Shown: positions 5,822 to 9,185 of the stretch, in pieces
Layout of the letters: each line of letters begins with the position of its first letter
Position numbering within the stretch: position 1 is the stretch's first letter
From: TMED14 sp041179465
Lineage (GTDB): Bacteria > Bacteroidota > Bacteroidia > Flavobacteriales > Schleiferiaceae
NCBI GenBank assembly: GCA_041179465.1
Contig: JBEGTJ010000062.1
Location: 1-9,185, forward strand
Reading direction: 5' to 3'
DNA length: 9,185 nt
Notes under the pieces: model-generated
The model's input: the letters and a program-made list of their open reading frames with translations, nothing else
The model's database searches: none
What the model was told of the DNA's origin: nothing
Made by a program: the position numbers and the translations under genes

Positions 5822-6829
5822 ATGATCCATGACGTACTGCGGACGCTCCGGCAGCGGGCCCACCAAATCCTCATCACTACGCACTGGAACCCCGACGGCG
5901 ACGCGGTAGGTTCAGCGCTCGGTTGGGCTCACTACCTAAGGGCCTCCGGCCACCAAGTCCGGGTCCTTTTTCCCAATGCGCCCTCAAAGCCGCTTCAGCA
6001 AAGCCCGGGATTCCAGTCCGCTTTTGTCGTCCTGGCCGACGACCGCCCCGACGAACTGGAAGGTCTGTTTGCCCGGGCCGAACTGCACTTCGCCCTGGAC
6101 TACAATACGCCTTCGCGGGCGGGTGCCGCCTTGGAACCGCTTATCGCTGCCTTCGCGGGCCGTCAGGTCCTGATCGACCACCACCAGCAACCCGACGGGC
6201 TGTTTGGGGACGCCTACAGCAGCACCGCCAAGGGGTCGACCTCTGAGATGATTGCCGACCTGATTGCCGCTGACGAGGGCTGGGCCCAGGTGGACCCGGC
6301 CTGCGCCGAAAACTTGCTCATGGGCATCATCACCGATTCGGGGTCGTTTCGCTTCCCGTCGACGACCGCCCAAACCTTCGCCACCGCGGCCCGCTTGATT
6401 GAGGCGGGAGCCCAGCCGCACGCAATCCACGAACGGCTGTTCGACGCCAACCCCCTGAGTCGCTTGACCACCTTCGGATTCGGACTCTCCTCGGCTCGGC
6501 AGGTGGCCCGAGGCAAGGCCGTGGTGCTGCGACTGTCCCGCGAGGACCTCGAGCGCGCCCAGTACGTGTCTGGCGACAGCGAAGGCCTGGTCAACTGGGG
6601 CCTATCGGTGGAGGGCGCCGAGGTGAGCGTCCTGCTGCGCGAAGACGCGGCTGGCCTCATAAAAATGTCGTTCCGCAGCAAAGGCGACCGCGACGTGAAC
6701 GAGTTCGCCCGGACCCATTTTGCCGGCGGCGGACACCGCAACGCGGCGGGCGGGGCCTCGAACGAAGCCTTAGCAGACGCCGAATCCCAACTCATTAGCC
6801 TTTTGGAATCATGGCTCGGTCGCGATTAG
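5822..6829 (+). CDS. nrnA: DHH-family phosphoesterase, NrnA-like (oligoribonuclease / pAp phosphatase)
   Basis: NrnA enzymes degrade very short RNAs and dephosphorylate 3'-phosphoadenosine 5'-phosphate, using Mn2+ in the cytoplasm. The 335-residue protein has the usual length and both domains. The DHH domain shows THWNPDGDAVGS (20-31; His21, Asp25, Asp27), ALDYN (91-95, Asp93), LIDHHQQPD (117-125) and ITDSGSF (170-176, Asp172). The C-terminal DHHA1 substrate domain ends with GGGHRNAAGG (302-311). All metal ligands expected for the family are present. The start is the ATG at 5822. The 3' end overlaps the gldI-like gene by 19 nt, so it probably leads an nrnA-gldI-immunophilin operon. Confidence 0.93.
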   Translation: MIHDVLRTLRQRAHQILITTHWNPDGDAVGSALGWAHYLRASGHQVRVLFPNAPSKPLQQSPGFQSAFVVLADDRPDELEGLFARAELHFALDYNTPSRAGAALEPLIAAFAGRQVLIDHHQQPDGLFGDAYSSTAKGSTSEMIADLIAADEGWAQVDPACAENLLMGIITDSGSFRFPSTTAQTFATAARLIEAGAQPHAIHERLFDANPLSRLTTFGFGLSSARQVARGKAVVLRLSREDLERAQYVSGDSEGLVNWGLSVEGAEVSVLLREDAAGLIKMSFRSKGDRDVNEFARTHFAGGGHRNAAGGASNEALADAESQLISLLESWLGRD

Positions 6830-7335
6830 TTTCCTGGCTGCAGCTCGGACTGCTCGTCGCGGCCGCCGGATTCGCGGGCTGCAACCGCCCCGAAGAAGAG
6901 CCCGAGGCACCGCAGCTCAGCGCCGAAGAGGTGCAAGAGCGCCTGATTCAGCAAAACCGAGCGGCCCTCGAGCAGGAGCGCACCTACCTCAAGTCGTTCA
7001 TGGATTCCACCCAGTGGGCCTTTGTCCCGGCCGGCTCGGGCGCCTTCGAATGGCGCGTCGCAACGGGCACGGGGGCAGCAGTGGCCGATAAAGAGCTGGT
7101 CACGGTGGCCTTTCGCTTGACGGGCGTGCACGGCGAAGTCTACGGCCAAGGCACCCAAGAGGTTCGCGTGCTGCGCGACCCCGACGCGGTGTGGGGCCTT
7201 CAGTATGCCCTCAAGCGGGCCCGCCACGGCGACAGCCTGGTGCTGCTGCTGCCTGCGCACTTGGGCCACGGCCTTGCGGGGGCCGGAGAAGTGCCGCCAA
7301 TGAGTCCGCTTGTGTACTACCTTCGCGTCCTATGA
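6811..7335 (+). CDS. gldI: GldI-like lipoprotein with a degenerate FKBP fold
   Basis: The 174-residue protein has a lipoprotein signal (Arg3, Arg5, hydrophobic core, lipobox FAGC with Cys24), an acidic, helical stalk (about 27-65) and an FKBP-like domain (about 75-174). The fold is recognised from its second half: GLQYALKRARHGDSLVLLLPAHLGHGLAG (129-157) and VPPMSPLVYY (161-170). Several FKBP active-site residues are changed. The Trp of the VIPGW motif corresponds to Leu130, the Tyr of LxYG is His153 and the FDSS strand is missing, so isomerase activity is doubtful. From recall, Flavobacterium GldI is an FKBP-like lipoprotein required for gliding, and its gene lies beside a DHH phosphoesterase and a PPIase gene; the same context here supports the name. 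The ATG at 6811 lies inside the nrnA end and no later in-frame start keeps the signal peptide. The 3' end overlaps the next gene by ATGA. A generic FKBP-like lipoprotein is the alternative. Confidence 0.75.
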   Translation: MARSRLVSWLQLGLLVAAAGFAGCNRPEEEPEAPQLSAEEVQERLIQQNRAALEQERTYLKSFMDSTQWAFVPAGSGAFEWRVATGTGAAVADKELVTVAFRLTGVHGEVYGQGTQEVRVLRDPDAVWGLQYALKRARHGDSLVLLLPAHLGHGLAGAGEVPPMSPLVYYLRVL

Positions 7336-8510
7336 TTAAACCATCGCTTCTTGCCGCTTCGGCGCTGCTTGCAGTGGCCTGCGGCGCAACACCTGACATT
7401 CGCGTGAATAACCAAGACATCAAGGTCGGCGACGGCCTTTACGCCCTGTTCGAGACGAGCAAAGGCGACATCCTCGTGCAGCTTGAAATGGAAAAGGCCC
7501 CGCTCACTGTGGCCAATTTCGTGGCGCTCGCCGAGGGCAACCACCCCCAGACGGTGACCAAGAAAGGGGAGCCGTTTTTTGACGGACTCATTTTTCACCG
7601 CGTCATTCCGCAGTTCATGATTCAGGGCGGCGACCCCGACGGCCGCGGAACCGGAGGCCCCGGCTACCAGTTTCCGGACGAGTTTCACCCGACGCTGCGC
7701 CACAGCGGTCCAGGCATTCTGTCGATGGCCAACAGCGGACCCGGCACCAACGGTTCCCAGTTCTTCATCACCGAAGTAGCCACGCCGTGGCTCGACGACC
7801 GCCACAGCATTTTCGGTAAAGTGATTGCCGGCATCGAGAAGGTGACCGAAATCGCCAATGCCGAGCGCGACCCCCGCGACATGCCCAAAACGCCCATCAC
7901 CATGAAGGTGAAAATCATCCGTCAGGGCAAGGCCGCCAAGGACTTTAACGCGCCCAAAGTCTTTACCGACGGCGTAGCGGGAGCCCAGGCCAAGGCCGCC
8001 AAGGCTGCCGAGGAGGCTGCCGCTAAAGGCGCGGTTCGCGCCGCGGAGTTTTCGTGGATCGTCGACGGAACCGTGAATTCCGAAGCCTTCGAGAAGAAGT
8101 ACGCGGAGTGGATTTCCCAAGCCGAAAGCCGTGCTGAAGGCCTCAAAGTCCTCGTGCTGACCGAAGGAGAAGGCGAAGCCCTCGCCGACGGAGACCAAGC
8201 TTTGGTGCACTACGCGGGATACCTGAACAACGGCAAGCCGTTTGATTCCAGCGTCAAGGCGGTGGCCCAAGCTTGGGGGCAGTACAACCCCCAGCGCGAG
8301 CCGTACGAAGCGTTTCCCGTGACCTGCGGCAACCAAGGTCGCGTAATTAAGGGATGGCAGCAGGGCCTCATCGGCCTGAAGAAGGGCAGCCACGCCAAAC
8401 TCATCATTCCCCCGGCCCTTGGCTACGGGGAGGCGGGTGCCGGCGGAGTGATTCCGCCCAATGCGACCCTCATCTTTGACGTTTGGATCGAAGACCTTCA
8501 GAAGAAGTAG
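7332..8510 (+). CDS. Dual-family immunophilin lipoprotein: cyclophilin plus FKBP peptidyl-prolyl isomerase
   Basis: The 392-residue protein catalyses, or at least is built for, proline cis-trans isomerisation in the cell envelope. Order of parts: lipoprotein signal (LAVAC, Cys17), cyclophilin domain (about 35-198), Ala/Lys/Glu-rich linker (about 199-268) and FKBP domain (about 270-390). Cyclophilin catalytic residues are kept: FHRV (Arg90), FMIQGG (Phe95, Gln98), SMANSGPGTNGSQFF (Phe145), and WLDDRH (Trp153, Leu154, His158). FKBP pocket residues are also kept: Tyr294, Phe304-Asp305 in FDSS, Val338-Ile339 and Trp342 in RVIKGW, Tyr365 in LGYG and Phe382. About 20 residues are inserted after FDSS. 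The ATG at 7332 overlaps the gldI-like stop by 4 nt (ATGA), so coupling is likely. It is the last gene of the operon, followed by a terminator. Clients are unknown. Confidence 0.93.
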   Translation: MIKPSLLAASALLAVACGATPDIRVNNQDIKVGDGLYALFETSKGDILVQLEMEKAPLTVANFVALAEGNHPQTVTKKGEPFFDGLIFHRVIPQFMIQGGDPDGRGTGGPGYQFPDEFHPTLRHSGPGILSMANSGPGTNGSQFFITEVATPWLDDRHSIFGKVIAGIEKVTEIANAERDPRDMPKTPITMKVKIIRQGKAAKDFNAPKVFTDGVAGAQAKAAKAAEEAAAKGAVRAAEFSWIVDGTVNSEAFEKKYAEWISQAESRAEGLKVLVLTEGEGEALADGDQALVHYAGYLNNGKPFDSSVKAVAQAWGQYNPQREPYEAFPVTCGNQGRVIKGWQQGLIGLKKGSHAKLIIPPALGYGEAGAGGVIPPNATLIFDVWIEDLQKK

Positions 8511-8535
8511 TCCGCGACCGCAACCTACCTCCATG

Positions 8536-8560
8536 GCCCTGCCGCACGGCGGGGCTTTTT
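8536..8560 (+). terminator. Intrinsic terminator of the nrnA-gldI-immunophilin operon
   Basis: GCCCTGCC pairs with GGCGGGGC (one T-G wobble) around a short loop at 8536-8555, followed by TTTTTATTT. It lies 25 nt after the immunophilin stop. On the minus strand no T-run follows the hairpin, so it is a one-way terminator, and a uvrB terminator is not obvious in this gap. Confidence 0.85.
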
Positions 8561-8567
8561 ATTTGAT

Positions 8568-8588
8568 CTAGCGGCTAGTTGCTGGCCG
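8568..8588. repeat. Three CTAG-type heptamers at the uvrB stop codon
   Basis: Read on the minus strand, the units are CGGCCAG, CAACTAG and CCGCTAG, with the uvrB TAG inside the middle one. The array shares the 12-mer CCAGCAACTAGC with the array at the ribH stop. Part of it is coding (Ala-Ser-Asn-stop), so chance is possible. Confidence 0.35.
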
Positions 8589-9185
8589 AAAGCGCCGTGA
8601 TGGCGTCGCGCAGCTCGGCCGCTCGCAAGAAATCGAGCTCTTTTGCGGCCTTCTCCATTTCGCGCCGAAGTTCGGCCGCCTTGGACTTGCGCTGCTCCTC
8701 GGTAGCGTACTTGGGCAGGGCTTCGGCCAGGGTCGTTCGGCGCACCTCGGCGGCGGCGGACTCGGCGGACTTCTGCGTGAACACGCTGGAACGGTCCTTC
8801 TTGACCAGTGCCGTGGGCGTGATTCCGTGGGCTTCGTTGTAGGCCTGCTGCTTGGCGCGGCGACGCTCCGTTTCGCGCATGGTGCGGGCCATTGAATCCG
8901 TGATTTTGTCCGCATAAAAAATCGCCATCCCGTTCACGTTTCGCGCCGCCCGCCCGATGGTCTGCACGAGCGAACGCTCGCTCCGCAAAAAGCCTTCTTT
9001 GTCGGCGTCCATGATGGCCACCAGCGACACCTCGGGAAAGTCGAGCCCCTCCCGAAGCAAATTGACCCCGATCAGCACGTCAAAGAGTCCGGCCCGCAAG
9101 GCGTCCATGATTTCAATGCGCTCCATGGTCTCGACGTCGCTGTGAATGTAGCGGCAGCGCACCCCGTAGCGCGTAAAGTACTTGG
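8575..9185 (-). CDS. uvrB: UvrABC system protein B (excinuclease subunit), C-terminal part; cut by window edge
   Basis: UvrB is the damage-verifying helicase-like subunit of nucleotide excision repair; it binds UvrA and then recruits UvrC. Only the last 203 codons are in the window, and the frame is open to the right edge. Seen: RYIHSDVETMERIEI (start of helicase domain 2), motif V GVNLLREGLDFPEVSLVAI, the UvrB-specific DADKEGFLRSERS, motif VI QTIGRAARN with its arginine fingers, then YADKITDSMARTMRETERRR and YNEAHGITPTAL. The last 35 or so residues form a UVR domain (LRREMEKAAKELDFLRAAELRDAI) that contacts UvrC. A GTG at 9162 is internal, not the start: the family match KYFTRYGVRCRYIHSD continues upstream of it. 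The gene is convergent with the immunophilin operon and ends in TAG at 8577-8575. Confidence 0.97.
   Translation of the reverse strand, partial: KYFTRYGVRCRYIHSDVETMERIEIMDALRAGLFDVLIGVNLLREGLDFPEVSLVAIMDADKEGFLRSERSLVQTIGRAARNVNGMAIFYADKITDSMARTMRETERRRAKQQAYNEAHGITPTALVKKDRSSVFTQKSAESAAAEVRRTTLAEALPKYATEEQRKSKAAELRREMEKAAKELDFLRAAELRDAITALSASN

Noticed and set aside
5768..5884. Longer ndk start giving 179 residues, overlapping nrnA
   Set aside because: The ATG at 5767 gives the standard Ndk N-terminus and length, and the TACTTTTG promoter element lies inside the would-be extension.
7317..8534. A 405-codon open frame on the minus strand, opposite the immunophilin gene
   Set aside because: It is the antisense of a well-supported two-domain protein; the translation is low-information (Gly/Val/Leu/His/Arg) with no motif.
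9160..9162. GTG as a possible start of a short UvrB-like protein
   Set aside because: The conserved UvrB sequence continues in frame upstream to the window edge, so this is an internal valine.

Overview
The window (about 60% G+C by eye) reads as chromosomal core-genome DNA from a high-GC member of the Bacteroidota, most likely Flavobacteriales. Three things point there. (1) Several starts are preceded by the Bacteroidota sigma-factor -7 motif TAnnTTTG, with no clear Shine-Dalgarno sequence. (2) The neighbourhood ribH / TPR membrane protein / recF / DUF721 (DciA-like) / ndk / DHH phosphoesterase / GldI-like lipoprotein / peptidyl-prolyl isomerase resembles gene orders I recall from flavobacteria. 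(3) The partial TlpA-type protein at the left edge has the long N-terminal domain seen in Bacteroidota homologues.

Layout, left to right. Minus-strand block, 1-3830: a TPR membrane protein and ribH (1-nt overlap), then a phosphoglucomutase/phosphomannomutase gene with its own probable promoter, then a secreted TlpA-like protein 9 nt further on that runs off the left edge. Plus-strand block, 3879-5275: recF and a dciA-like gene with a TGATG overlap, diverging from the TPR gene over only 48 bp. Two hairpins, each with a T-tract facing a different way, separate this block from the convergent ndk (minus, 5345-5767). A 54-bp divergent gap then leads to a plus-strand block, 5822-8510: nrnA, a gldI-like lipoprotein and a cyclophilin-FKBP fusion lipoprotein, all overlapping end to start and closed by an intrinsic terminator. 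The right edge holds the 3' part of uvrB on the minus strand.

Functionally this is a housekeeping segment: DNA repair and replication (RecF, DciA-like protein, UvrB), nucleotide metabolism (Ndk, NrnA), riboflavin synthesis (RibH), sugar-phosphate metabolism (mutase), and envelope protein folding or gliding (GldI-like protein, dual immunophilin, TlpA-like protein, TPR protein). I see no mobile element, CRISPR array, tRNA or rRNA.

The most notable anomaly is a one-base frameshift in the mutase gene, immediately after the codons of the catalytic TASHNP motif. Both halves are otherwise well conserved, so an indel error in a C-run or a recent mutation is more likely than an old pseudogene. Other points worth a look are the tightly packed divergent promoters, the two-hairpin convergent terminator with an 18-bp perfect palindrome, the single-chain cyclophilin-FKBP lipoprotein next to a degenerate FKBP lipoprotein, and short CTAG-bearing heptamers at two stop codons. 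I found no convincing evidence of an undescribed system.
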